Assembly (NCBI GenBank): GCA_903926695.1 | Contig: CAIYKK010000250.1 | Coordinates: forward strand, 1-11,497 | Reading direction: 5' to 3' | DNA: 11,497 nucleotides | DNA from: an uncultured Burkholderiales bacterium | Lineage (GTDB): Bacteria > Pseudomonadota > Gammaproteobacteria > Burkholderiales > Burkholderiaceae_C | Shown: piece after piece, positions 1 through 7,020 of the stretch | Layout of the letters: every line of letters begins with the position of its first letter | How positions within the stretch are numbered: position 1 is the stretch's first letter | Notes under the pieces: model-generated | The model's database searches: none | What the model was told of the DNA's origin: nothing | The model's input: only the letters and a program-made list of their open reading frames with translations | Position numbers and translations under genes: made by a program

Positions 1-2300
1 GACTTGTTAAAGCCGTAGCCCGCAAACTTTTCCATCAGGTCAAACACATCGTCGGCTTGCTGCTCACCGATGCCTTTTTCAGCAGCTCCCTTGCGGAAAA
101 TGGCCCGGTGCTCAGCCATTTCCTCGGCCTTTTTCTTGCCCATGGCGCGGCGCAGCATGTCGGCGCCGCCGAGTGAATAGCCGCCCAGCACCTGCGCCGT
201 CTGCATCACCTGCTCCTGATAGACCATGATGCCGTAGGTTTCAGCCAGCACACTTTCCACCAGCGGATGCGGGTATTCGACCACCTCGCGGCCATGTTTG
301 CGCGCCACAAAGCTGGGAATCAGGTCCATCGGGCCGGGCCGGTACAGCGCGTTGAGCGCGATCAGGTCTTCCAGCCGCGTCGGCTTGGCGTCCTTGAGCA
401 TGCGCTGCATGCCGGTGCTTTCAAACTGGAACACCGACTCCGTGCGGCCATCCTGAAACAGCGTGTAAGTATCCCGGTCTTTCAGGTCGATATTTTCAAA
501 AGAAAAATCTTCCTCCCCCGGATGGCGGCTGACGATAAATTCACGCGCCAGCTCCAGAATCGTCAGCGTCGCCAGCCCCAAAAAGTCGAACTTCACCAGC
601 CCGGCGGCTTCCACGTCGTCCTTGTCAAACTGGCTGACCGCCGAGCTGCTGCCCGGCTGCTGATACAGCGGGCAAAAATCCGTCAGCCGCCCCGGCGCAA
701 TCAACACGCCCCCGGCGTGCATGCCGACATTGCGCGTCAGCCCTTCGAGCTTGCGCGCCAGTTCGAGCAGCGTGTGAACGTCTTCCTCCTTGCGCTCGCG
801 CTCGGCCAGAATCGGCTCGGCTTCGAGCGCATAGACCAGCTTGCCGCTGCCGCCGCCCGGTGGCGGAAGCTGCAGCGTGACAGCCTGACCGGGCTTGTTG
901 GGAATCAGCTTGGAAATGCCGTCGCAAAAGCCGTAAGGAAAATCCAGCACCCGGCCCACGTCGCGAATCGCCGCCCGCGCCGCCATCGTGCCGAAGGTCA
1001 CGATCTGGCTGACCGCGTCGTGGCCGTATTTGTCCTTCACGTAGTCGATGACGCGGTCGCGGTTGGTCTGGCAAAAGTCGATGTCAAAGTCGGGCATCGA
1101 CACGCGCTCGGGGTTCAAGAAACGCTCGAACAGCAGGTTGTATTCCAGCGGATCGAGGTCGGTGATTTTCAGCGCATACGCCACCAGCGAGCCAGCGCCC
1201 GAACCCCGGCCCGGCCCGACCGGGCAGCCATTGTTTTTCGCCCATTTGATGAAGTCGCTCACGATCAGGAAGTAGCCCGGAAAGCCCATGTTCAAAATCG
1301 TGTTGATCTCGAACTCCAGCCGCGCCACGTATTCGGGGCGCTTGGCGTCGCGCTGCGCGGTCGGAGCGTAGAGATGGGCGAGGCGCTCTTCTAGCCCCTC
1401 GAACGAGGCGTGGCGGAAATACTCTTCGGGCGACATACGCACGCCGTTGACTTCGGGCGTCGGGTAGTTGGGCAGTTGCGGGCGGCCCAGTTCTAGCGTC
1501 AGGCTGCAGCGTTTGGCGATTTCCAGCGTGTTGGCCAGCGCCGAGGGCAGGTCGGCAAACAGCGCTTCCATTTGCGCCACCGATTTGAAATACTGCTCGC
1601 GGGTGAACTTGCGCACGCGCTTGGCATTGCCCAGAATTTCGCCTTCGGAAATGCAGACACGCGCCTCGTGCGCTTCGTAGTCGTCGTAGGTCAAAAACTG
1701 TACCGGATGCGTCGCCACGACCGGCAGGCCCAGTTGCGCGGCCAGTTGCACGGCGGCGATCACGTGGCGCTCGTCGTCGGTGCGTTCGGCGCGCTGCAAC
1801 TCCAGATAAAAACGTCTCGGAAACATGACGGCAAAGTAGCGGGCGCATTCTGTGGCGCGCACCGTGTCACCTTGAATCAGCGCCTGGCCGACCGCGCCGC
1901 CCTGCGCGCCGGACAGGGCAATCAGCCCCTCGTTCAATTCCTGCAGCCATTCGAGCTTGACGATGGCCTGATCGCGCACCACGCCCTTGGTCCAGGCGCG
2001 GGTGATGAGTTCGCACAGGTTCAGGTAACCCCGGTGGCTTTGCACCAGCAGCAGCAGGCGCACCGGCGGCGCGCTGGCTTCTTTGCCCGGCACCGGCACC
2101 CAGACATCGGCGCCGATCAGCGGCTTGACACCCGCGCCACGCGCTTCCTTGTAAAACTTGACCGTGCCAAACAGGTTGCTCAGGTCGGTGATGGCCAGCG
2201 CAGGCTGGCGGTCGGCGGCGGCGACTTCAACAATTTCATCGATGCGGCAGGTGCCGTCAACGACTGAAAACTCGGTGTGGATTCTTAAATGGACAAACAT
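1..2300 (-). CDS. dnaE: DNA polymerase III subunit alpha, N-terminal 766 residues (cut by left edge)
   Basis: Replicative polymerase subunit that synthesises both strands at the fork as part of the Pol III core. Translating the minus strand from ATG at 2300 gives an uninterrupted frame to the window edge (766 full codons of the usual ~1160). The N-terminus reads MFVHLRIHTEFSVVDG, the PHP-domain start typical of proteobacterial DnaE. The polymerase core shows GPGRGSGAGSLVAYALK, then PDFDIDFC with catalytic Asp404 and Asp406, and KFDFLGL with the third catalytic Asp572 (E. coli Asp401, Asp403 and Asp555; the shift at the third Asp reflects a small Gly/Pro-rich insertion near PPPGGGSGK). The visible part ends inside the fingers region (KFAGYGFNK); the HhH, beta-clamp and OB parts lie outside. 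The PHP motif is HLRIH rather than the metal-binding HLHxH, so the PHP site is probably inactive, as in E. coli. No clear Shine-Dalgarno precedes this ATG; the start is chosen by family homology. Confidence 0.97.
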   Translation of the reverse strand, partial: MFVHLRIHTEFSVVDGTCRIDEIVEVAAADRQPALAITDLSNLFGTVKFYKEARGAGVKPLIGADVWVPVPGKEASAPPVRLLLLVQSHRGYLNLCELITRAWTKGVVRDQAIVKLEWLQELNEGLIALSGAQGGAVGQALIQGDTVRATECARYFAVMFPRRFYLELQRAERTDDERHVIAAVQLAAQLGLPVVATHPVQFLTYDDYEAHEARVCISEGEILGNAKRVRKFTREQYFKSVAQMEALFADLPSALANTLEIAKRCSLTLELGRPQLPNYPTPEVNGVRMSPEEYFRHASFEGLEERLAHLYAPTAQRDAKRPEYVARLEFEINTILNMGFPGYFLIVSDFIKWAKNNGCPVGPGRGSGAGSLVAYALKITDLDPLEYNLLFERFLNPERVSMPDFDIDFCQTNRDRVIDYVKDKYGHDAVSQIVTFGTMAARAAIRDVGRVLDFPYGFCDGISKLIPNKPGQAVTLQLPPPGGGSGKLVYALEAEPILAERERKEEDVHTLLELARKLEGLTRNVGMHAGGVLIAPGRLTDFCPLYQQPGSSSAVSQFDKDDVEAAGLVKFDFLGLATLTILELAREFIVSRHPGEEDFSFENIDLKDRDTYTLFQDGRTESVFQFESTGMQRMLKDAKPTRLEDLIALNALYRPGPMDLIPSFVARKHGREVVEYPHPLVESVLAETYGIMVYQEQVMQTAQVLGGYSLGGADMLRRAMGKKKAEEMAEHRAIFRKGAAEKGIGEQQADDVFDLMEKFAGYGFNK

Positions 2301-2327
2301 GGGGCCAATTGTGGCACCCCGCGCAGC

Positions 2328-2342
2328 GGCATTTAAAATGCC
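2328..2342. promoter_or_regulatory. 15-base perfect palindrome in the dnaE divergent spacer
   Basis: GGCATTT-A-AAATGCC has seven-base arms around a single central base. It sits 28 bases upstream of the dnaE ATG and 129 bases upstream of the divergent gene at 2471. Its AT-rich core (TTTAAAA) contrasts with the GC-rich surroundings, so it could be an operator or overlap a promoter -10 region. I could not pair it with a well-spaced -35: a TTGACA on the minus strand lies only about 12 bases away. The function is inferred; the symmetry is directly visible. Confidence 0.4.
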
Positions 2343-2470
2343 TCCAGATGTCAAAAAGTATCACAATCATGTGAGCCGATGCTTTGCCGTTCACGGCCCC
2401 TCTGCTGTCAAACAAGCTACTACTCTTTTCATAAAAATCGGGCTGTCACGCCTTCTTCTAAAAAATTCTC

Positions 2471-3280
2471 ATGTCAAAACTCAGACTCGGAACTTACCTG
2501 CTTCCTTCCGGCGAGGTGGTATTGATCCGTACGCTCATGCGCCTTTTCTCCCAGGACCCCACTTTTAGCTGGGTCTTTGCAGAAGAGGGGCCTTACGATG
2601 CCTTGATCATGGATAGCACGCCGTCCGCAGCCGCTGAAGCGGGCAACGCCCCGGCGGCCCGCGTGGTGCTCAAGTTCGCCTCCGGCAGGGACGATGCTTC
2701 GCAGACCACGCTGCAGCGCCCGCTCAAGGCCGAAAAGCTTCAAGAGTGGCTCAAGGCCACCGGGCTTGAACTGCTGGCAGCGCAGGCCAGCGCCCCTGCC
2801 ACCGTCTCCGTCTCCGTCTCCGCTCGTGCTCCCGCCCCGCCCCCCGCAGCCGCCCCCGCTCTGGACAGCCGCCTGCAGGCGCTCAAAGAAATCCGCTTCA
2901 AACTGCTGAGCCTGCCCCCCAAAGAAGTGCTGCAGAACGACCCCGCCCTGATTCGCATGTCCACCCTGTTGACGCGCCGCCCCATGCGGCCCGCCGAACT
3001 GGCCGAACTGAGCCACCAGCCGCTCGACCTGAGCCTGCTATTCATCCAGAAACTGCTGGCCCTCAAGCTGATCGCCCCTGAAGGCCAGGCACCAGCCGCT
3101 GCCGCCCAGGAAACCGCGCCGCCGCGCCCCAAGCCAGCCCCGGAACCGAAACCAAAACCCGAACTAGAACCTGAGCCGGAACCTGAGCAGGAACCTGACC
3201 CGGAAGCAGAGCGCAAATCCTCGCTAACCTCCAAGCCTAAAGAGCTGTTCAATGGCATCCGCAAGCGCTTTGGCATCTGA
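2471..3280 (+). CDS. Hypothetical protein with acidic (Glu-Pro) tail
   Basis: I do not recognise a named family. The 269-residue product has three visible parts. Residues 1-105 are compact and mixed alpha/beta: a strand-like YDALIMD and, near the end, TLQRPLKAEKLQEWL loosely recall the phospho-Asp strand and the Lys-Pro/alpha-5 end of response-regulator receivers, but the pattern is too weak to assign. After an Ala/Pro/Ser/Val linker (about 106-133), residues 134-195 are helical and end in a segment (RRPMRPAELAEL ... FIQKLLALKLIAP) that could be a winged-helix-like fold. From about 205 the chain is low complexity, with Pro-Glu/Pro-Lys repeats, and it closes with a short basic end, FNGIRKRFGI. 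There is no signal peptide or membrane segment, so a cytoplasmic location is likely. The ATG at 2471 has no obvious ribosome binding site. It lies 27 bases upstream of trhO on the same strand and may be co-transcribed with it. Confidence 0.75.
   Translation: MSKLRLGTYLLPSGEVVLIRTLMRLFSQDPTFSWVFAEEGPYDALIMDSTPSAAAEAGNAPAARVVLKFASGRDDASQTTLQRPLKAEKLQEWLKATGLELLAAQASAPATVSVSVSARAPAPPPAAAPALDSRLQALKEIRFKLLSLPPKEVLQNDPALIRMSTLLTRRPMRPAELAELSHQPLDLSLLFIQKLLALKLIAPEGQAPAAAAQETAPPRPKPAPEPKPKPELEPEPEPEQEPDPEAERKSSLTSKPKELFNGIRKRFGI
2802..2822 (+). repeat. Hexanucleotide microsatellite (CCGTCT)x3 + CCG
   Basis: Three perfect copies of CCGTCT plus a half copy lie in the linker of the hypothetical protein and encode alternating Val-Ser. 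The unit is a multiple of three, so slippage would change linker length without breaking the frame. Confidence 0.8.
3134..3211 (+). repeat. Glu-Pro-rich coding repeat
   Basis: Degenerate six-base units such as GAACCT, GAGCCG and CCGGAA encode residues 222-247 of the hypothetical protein, a run of alternating Pro with Glu, Lys, Gln or Asp. Such segments are usually extended and disordered, and this one changes from basic/mixed to strongly acidic along its length. Confidence 0.8.
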
Positions 3281-3307
3281 GGCCGCAAGCCCATCGACGC
3301 TGTGCCC

Positions 3308-4057
3308 ATGACCGTGCTCAACATTTCCGCCTACAAGTTTGTACCGCTGCTTGACACGGCCAGCCTGCAGGCAAGCATCCTCGACGCGCTGCAACGCCGC
3401 CACATCAAAGGCACGGTGCTGCTGGCCGAAGAAGGCATCAACCTGTTTCTCAGCGCCGCCAGCACAGACATTCACGATTTTCTGGACTGGCTGCGGCTGG
3501 ACGCCCGTTTTGCAGATATGCAAGCCAAAGAAAGCTGGTCGGCCACACGGCCGTTTCGCAAACTGCTGGTCAAGATCAAGCCCGAAATCATCCGCATGAA
3601 TCACCCAGCGATTCGCCCGTCGGCGGGCCGCGCGCCTGCGGTCGATGCGGCCACGCTCAGGCGCTGGCTCGACAGCGGCGCAGACGACGCAGGCCGCCCG
3701 GTGGTCACGCTCGACACGCGCAACACCTACGAAGCCGATGCGGGCACGTTCAAAGGCGCCATCGACTGGCGGCTGGAAAAGTTCACCGAATTTCCGCAGG
3801 CCATGCTGGACCACCGCGAAGACCTCGAAGGCAAAACCGTCGTGAGCTTTTGCACCGGCGGCATTCGCTGCGAAAAAGCGGCTATTTTTCTGCAGGAAGC
3901 GGGCATCGAGCACGTTTACCAGCTCGAAGGCGGCATCCTGAAATATTTTGAAGAATGCGGCCCGGCGCATTACGACGGCGACTGTTTTGTGTTCGATGCG
4001 CGCCGGGCGGTGGATGCGGCGCTGCAGCCCCGGACACCGGCCAAACATCCCGACTGA
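3308..4057 (+). CDS. trhO: TrhO, O2-dependent tRNA uridine(34) hydroxylase (rhodanese family, short form)
   Basis: TrhO (formerly YceA) uses oxygen to form 5-hydroxyuridine at wobble position 34 of certain tRNAs, an early step toward cmo5U/mcmo5U. The 249-residue product begins MTVLNISAYKFVPL and contains GTVLLAEEGINLF, both signatures of the N-terminal domain (about 1-95). A rhodanese domain follows (about 115-225) with LDTRNTYE and the active-site loop FCTGGIRCEKA; the expected catalytic Cys is Cys182, with Cys188 close by. It ends soon after GDCFVFDARRAV and lacks the Cys-rich C-terminal extension of the ~350-residue E. coli protein, so this is a short form. A GTG at 3302 is an alternative start two codons upstream; ATG 3308 is preferred because homologues start near this point. 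No good Shine-Dalgarno is visible. The gene probably shares a transcript with the gene 27 bases upstream. Confidence 0.93.
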   Translation: MTVLNISAYKFVPLLDTASLQASILDALQRRHIKGTVLLAEEGINLFLSAASTDIHDFLDWLRLDARFADMQAKESWSATRPFRKLLVKIKPEIIRMNHPAIRPSAGRAPAVDAATLRRWLDSGADDAGRPVVTLDTRNTYEADAGTFKGAIDWRLEKFTEFPQAMLDHREDLEGKTVVSFCTGGIRCEKAAIFLQEAGIEHVYQLEGGILKYFEECGPAHYDGDCFVFDARRAVDAALQPRTPAKHPD

Positions 4058-4060
4058 CGC

Positions 4061-4762
4061 TCAAGGCGCCAGATCAAACACCAGCACCTCGGCGGCGCGG
4101 CCATGCGTCAGCGTCAACTGCGCCTCGGCTTGCAAGGCCAGCGCATCGCCCGCTTCAAGCGGCTGGCCGTTGACTTCAAGCTGGCCGCGCACCAGATGCA
4201 CATAGGTTTTGCGCCCGGCGTTGAGCGCCAGCGTGGCGCTTTCGCCCGCGTCGAACAGGCCAGCGTACAGCCGCACATCGGCGTGGATCAGCACCGAGCC
4301 GTCCGCCGCGTCGGGCGACGCGACCAAGCGCAGCTTGCCGCGCTTTTCGGCGTCTGAAAAACTTTTTTGCTCGTAGCCGGGCGCGATGCCGGTGCGTTCC
4401 GGCTCAATCCAGATTTGCAAAAAGTGCGTGGTCTGCTCCGGCGCGTGGTTGAACTCGCTGTGCTGCACGCCGGTGCCCGCGCTCATGCGCTGCACGTCGC
4501 CGGGCGGAATACCCACGACGTTGCCCATGCTGTCCTTGTGCGCTAGCTCGCCGCTGAGCACGTAGCTGATGATTTCCATGTCGCGGTGGCCGTGGGTGCC
4601 AAAACCCCGGCCCGGCGCGACGCGGTCTTCGTTGATCACGCGCAGGTTGCCAAAGCCCATGTGCGCCGGATCGTAGTAGCCCGCAAAAGAAAACGAGTGA
4701 AATGATTTCAGCCAGCCGTGGTCGGCGTAGCCGCGTTCGGCTGAAGCTCTTTTGGTCATCAT
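4061..4762 (-). CDS. Pirin family protein (YhhW-like bicupin)
   Basis: Cytosolic two-cupin-domain, metal-binding protein of the pirin family; the E. coli YhhW homologue has quercetin 2,3-dioxygenase activity in vitro, but physiological substrates are generally unknown. The 233-residue length fits the family (YhhW is 231). All four metal ligands known from YhhW fall at the same numbers here: His57 and His59 in FGTHGHRDME, His101 and Glu103 in GVQHSEFNH. The start reads HGWLKSFHSFSFAGYYDP, another pirin hallmark. Domain 1 is about 1-125; domain 2 is about 140-233 and, as usual, lacks the ligands. Two tandem ATGs (4762 and 4759) are possible; the AGGAG at 4770-4774 is 7 bases from the first, which decides the start. 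The gene is divergent from the LysR regulator at 4871, suggesting control by it, and converges with trhO. Confidence 0.95.
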   Translation of the reverse strand: MMTKRASAERGYADHGWLKSFHSFSFAGYYDPAHMGFGNLRVINEDRVAPGRGFGTHGHRDMEIISYVLSGELAHKDSMGNVVGIPPGDVQRMSAGTGVQHSEFNHAPEQTTHFLQIWIEPERTGIAPGYEQKSFSDAEKRGKLRLVASPDAADGSVLIHADVRLYAGLFDAGESATLALNAGRKTYVHLVRGQLEVNGQPLEAGDALALQAEAQLTLTHGRAAEVLVFDLAP

Positions 4763-4870
4763 GAAAAAGCTCCTTTCAAAAAAGGGTGGGGAATAGCCTC
4801 ACTGTAAGCGCGCCGGGCGCGGGTGCCATTGCCCGCATTTGATGGCATCATGCAATTTTTTTGAACCGAT
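4763..4870. promoter_or_regulatory. Divergent pirin/lysR control region with candidate LysR-type dyad
   Basis: This 108-base spacer must carry the promoters of both divergent genes. At 4840-4850 it holds the perfect odd dyad TGATG-G-CATCA, and a second interrupted inverted pair, ATTGC (4828-4832) and GCAAT (4852-4856), overlaps it. LysR-type regulators typically bind dyads (T-N11-A) in such shared spacers, so this is the best candidate operator; the spacing here is T-N9-A, one base short on each side. The dyad lies 20 bases upstream of the lysR ATG, which would suit autoregulation. I see no convincing -10/-35 pairs. Confidence 0.45.
4769..4776 (-). promoter_or_regulatory. Strong ribosome binding site of the pirin gene
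   Basis: On the minus strand this reads AAAGGAGC, with AGGAG seven bases before the ATG at 4762. It is the clearest Shine-Dalgarno in the window and favours the first of two tandem ATG codons. Confidence 0.75.
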
Positions 4871-5824
4871 ATGCCACTCATCAACCACCGGGTGCGCGAC
4901 GCCCTGACGCCCGAAACGATTGAACTGGTCGGCCTGGTTGACCGTTGCGGCAGCATGGCGGCGGCGGCGCGTGAACTCGGCGTGGTGCCCAGCGCGCTGA
5001 CTTACCGCATCCGCCAGGCTGAAGACGCGCTCGATGTGCTGCTGTTTGACCGCTCTTCCCGCCAGGCGCGGCTCACCGAAGCGGGCAAAGAGCTGCTGCG
5101 CGAAGGCAATCGCCTGATGCTCGAACTCGACGCCGTCGCCAACCGCGTCAAGCGCGTGGCCACCGGCTGGGAGCCGCAGCTGACGCTGGCGGTGGACAGC
5201 GTGATCTCGCGCACCACGCTGCTGGAGCTGTGCGAGGCGTTTTTTGCCATGTCGCCGCCAACGCGCCTGCGAATTCGGGAAGAAGCGCTCTCGGGCACGC
5301 TCGAAGCGCTGACTTCGGGCCGGGCCGATCTGGCCATCGGCATTCCGTTAGAGCCGACGCTGAACAAATCGGTGCAAAGCAAACCGCTGGGCAATTTGCA
5401 GTTTGTCTATGCCGTGGCGCCGCACCATCCGCTGGCCAGCGCCCCGGAGCCGATCACCGACGCCGACTTGATGCCGCACCGCGCCGTGGCCGTGGCCGAC
5501 TCGGTGCAGCGCGGCAGCGGCATCACCAGCGGGCTGCTGGGCGGGCAGGACGTGTTCACCGTACCGGGCATGCAGGAAAAGCTCGACGCGCAGCTGCGCG
5601 GAATCGGCGGTGGTTTTCTGCCCGAATATTTGGCGCGCCCGCACATCGCCACCGGGCGGCTGGTCGAAAAACAGATGCAGCGCCCGACTCGCGTGATCGC
5701 CATGCGCTACGCCTGGCGCTGCACCGGCGCCCAAAGCGAAGGCCGCGCCCTGCAGTGGTGGCTGCAGCAACTCGCGCAACCAGCGACCCGGCAGGCGCTG
5801 CTGGAGCGGGCGCATTCGCTTTAA
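4871..5824 (+). CDS. LysR-family transcriptional regulator
   Basis: DNA-binding regulator of 317 residues, close to the usual LysR length of about 300. The N-terminal winged helix-turn-helix spans about 15-75: GSMAAAARELGVVPSALTYR is the helix-turn-helix, followed by RIRQAEDALDVLLFDRSSR and LTEAGKELL, all standard LysR landmarks. The linker helix runs to about 95 and the periplasmic-binding-like effector domain from about 98 to 300 (GRADLAIGIPLE is the typical strand). The inducer is unknown. It is divergent from the pirin gene at 4762, an arrangement like E. coli yhaJ-yhaK (LysR plus pirin), which makes the pirin gene its most likely target. The ATG at 4871 has only a weak upstream purine stretch. 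Confidence 0.93.
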   Translation: MPLINHRVRDALTPETIELVGLVDRCGSMAAAARELGVVPSALTYRIRQAEDALDVLLFDRSSRQARLTEAGKELLREGNRLMLELDAVANRVKRVATGWEPQLTLAVDSVISRTTLLELCEAFFAMSPPTRLRIREEALSGTLEALTSGRADLAIGIPLEPTLNKSVQSKPLGNLQFVYAVAPHHPLASAPEPITDADLMPHRAVAVADSVQRGSGITSGLLGGQDVFTVPGMQEKLDAQLRGIGGGFLPEYLARPHIATGRLVEKQMQRPTRVIAMRYAWRCTGAQSEGRALQWWLQQLAQPATRQALLERAHSL

Positions 5825-5922
5825 ATCGGTGCCAATGGCTGAGAGCACTGCGCCAGCGTGTAGAGTGTGTATCTGGTGCTCCAATTCACACCCTTTCTTC
5901 CACTCAGAAAAAGTCCAGAGAC

Positions 5923-7002
5923 ATGACTAAAAAATCCCGCACCACCGCTTCTGACACCCCCGCCGCCCAACGGCATATCGCCGTCGTGGGCGCCGGCATT
6001 GCCGGCATCACCTGCGCCCGCACGCTAGTCAAGGCCGGCCACCGCGTCACCGTATTTGAGAAAAGCCGCTGCGCTGGTGGCCGCATGGCCACGCGCAACA
6101 CCGAGTTTGGCGAGTTCGACCACGGCGTACAGTATTTCACCGTGCGCGATCCGCGTTTTGAAGAGGTGCTGGCCACGGCCTCCGGTCTGGTGCGCCCGTG
6201 GAGCGCCAACACGGTGCGCATCCTCGACGATCATGGCCGCGTCATGGCCGCCTCGCTGCCCGCGCCGGAAGCGCACTGGGTCGCCAAGCCGGGCATGAAC
6301 GCCTTGGTGCAGCAATGGGCCAAGCCGCTGCAAGAAGCCGGTCAGATCGTTCTCGACACCCAGGTCACGCGGCTCGAAGCCGACAAACTCCACCCCGAGC
6401 GCTGGCAGTTGCAAACCCACGGCCAGGCCGGCGAAAGCCACGTCTATGGTGGCTTTGACGCGGTGATTCTGGCGATTCCGTCGCCGCAGGCGCAATCTTT
6501 GCTGCTCAGCTCGCAGCAATCCAAGACGCTGCAGGCCGAACTGGCCCGCGTCACCGTCGCGCCATGCTGGACGCTGATGGTGGCGTTTCCGCAGGCGCTG
6601 CAGCCCACGCTGTGCAGCCTCGGCCCCCAGTGGAACGTGGCGCGCAGCACGCACCACCGCATTGCGTGGCTGGCGCGCGAATCGTCCAAGCCCGGACGCG
6701 GCCCCGTTGAACGCTGGACGATTCAGGCCAATGTCGAATGGTCGCAGCGCCACCTCGAAGACGATGCCGAGCGCGTCAAAGCCAAGCTACTGCGCGGCTT
6801 TACCGAAATCACCGGCATCCACACCGAACCGCATTACGCGGAAGTTCACCGCTGGCGCTACGCCCAAACCATCAAGCCGCTGGGCAAAACCCATGTGTGG
6901 GACGCGCAAGACAACATCGGCATTTGCGGCGACTGGTGCCTGGGCCACCGCGTCGAAGACGGTTTTGTGTCGGGCCTGGAAATGGCGCTGGCGGTGCTGT
7001 AA
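5923..7002 (+). CDS. Renalase-like FAD-dependent oxidoreductase
   Basis: A 359-residue cytosolic flavoprotein of the amine-oxidase/renalase group. The dinucleotide-binding Rossmann motif VVGAGIAG is at 21-28, with the ribose-binding acidic residue Glu46 in VTVFEKS, followed by AGGRMATR and FDHGVQYFTVRDPRF, which is characteristic of bacterial renalase-like proteins. The C-terminal FAD contact GICGDWCLGHRVEDGFVSG is also present. Bacterial renalases oxidise non-canonical dihydro-NAD(P) isomers to NAD(P)+ and so act in metabolite repair; that activity is inferred here. The frame stays open upstream into lysR, but ATG 5923 places the Rossmann motif near residue 20 as in homologues, after a short basic/polar leader (MTKKSRTTASD). 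It follows lysR by 98 bases and gluQ begins about 18 bases after its stop, so it may be the first gene of a two-gene unit. Confidence 0.88.
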   Translation: MTKKSRTTASDTPAAQRHIAVVGAGIAGITCARTLVKAGHRVTVFEKSRCAGGRMATRNTEFGEFDHGVQYFTVRDPRFEEVLATASGLVRPWSANTVRILDDHGRVMAASLPAPEAHWVAKPGMNALVQQWAKPLQEAGQIVLDTQVTRLEADKLHPERWQLQTHGQAGESHVYGGFDAVILAIPSPQAQSLLLSSQQSKTLQAELARVTVAPCWTLMVAFPQALQPTLCSLGPQWNVARSTHHRIAWLARESSKPGRGPVERWTIQANVEWSQRHLEDDAERVKAKLLRGFTEITGIHTEPHYAEVHRWRYAQTIKPLGKTHVWDAQDNIGICGDWCLGHRVEDGFVSGLEMALAVL

Positions 7003-7020
7003 GCAGGCCAAGCAAACAGC

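Noticed and set aside
267..1394. A 375-codon plus-strand frame and another at 1572-2267.
   Set aside because: Both lie antisense to dnaE, whose translation carries all expected polymerase motifs; the plus-strand products are Arg/His/Gln-rich with no recognisable domain.
2401..2436. A possible promoter (TGTCAA, 18 bases, CATAAA) for the gene at 2471.
   Set aside because: The -35 matches the consensus poorly; in GC-rich betaproteobacteria such matches are too weak to call.
2410..2470. A segment resembling short interspersed repeats of Comamonadaceae (AAGCTACTACTCTTTTCATA).
   Set aside because: Only a loose resemblance from memory, with no second copy in the window to compare.
5230..5922. Upstream extension of the renalase-like frame to 590 residues.
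   Set aside because: It would overlap most of lysR in another frame and add an Arg/Ala-rich stretch; ATG 5923 gives the normal distance to the Rossmann motif.
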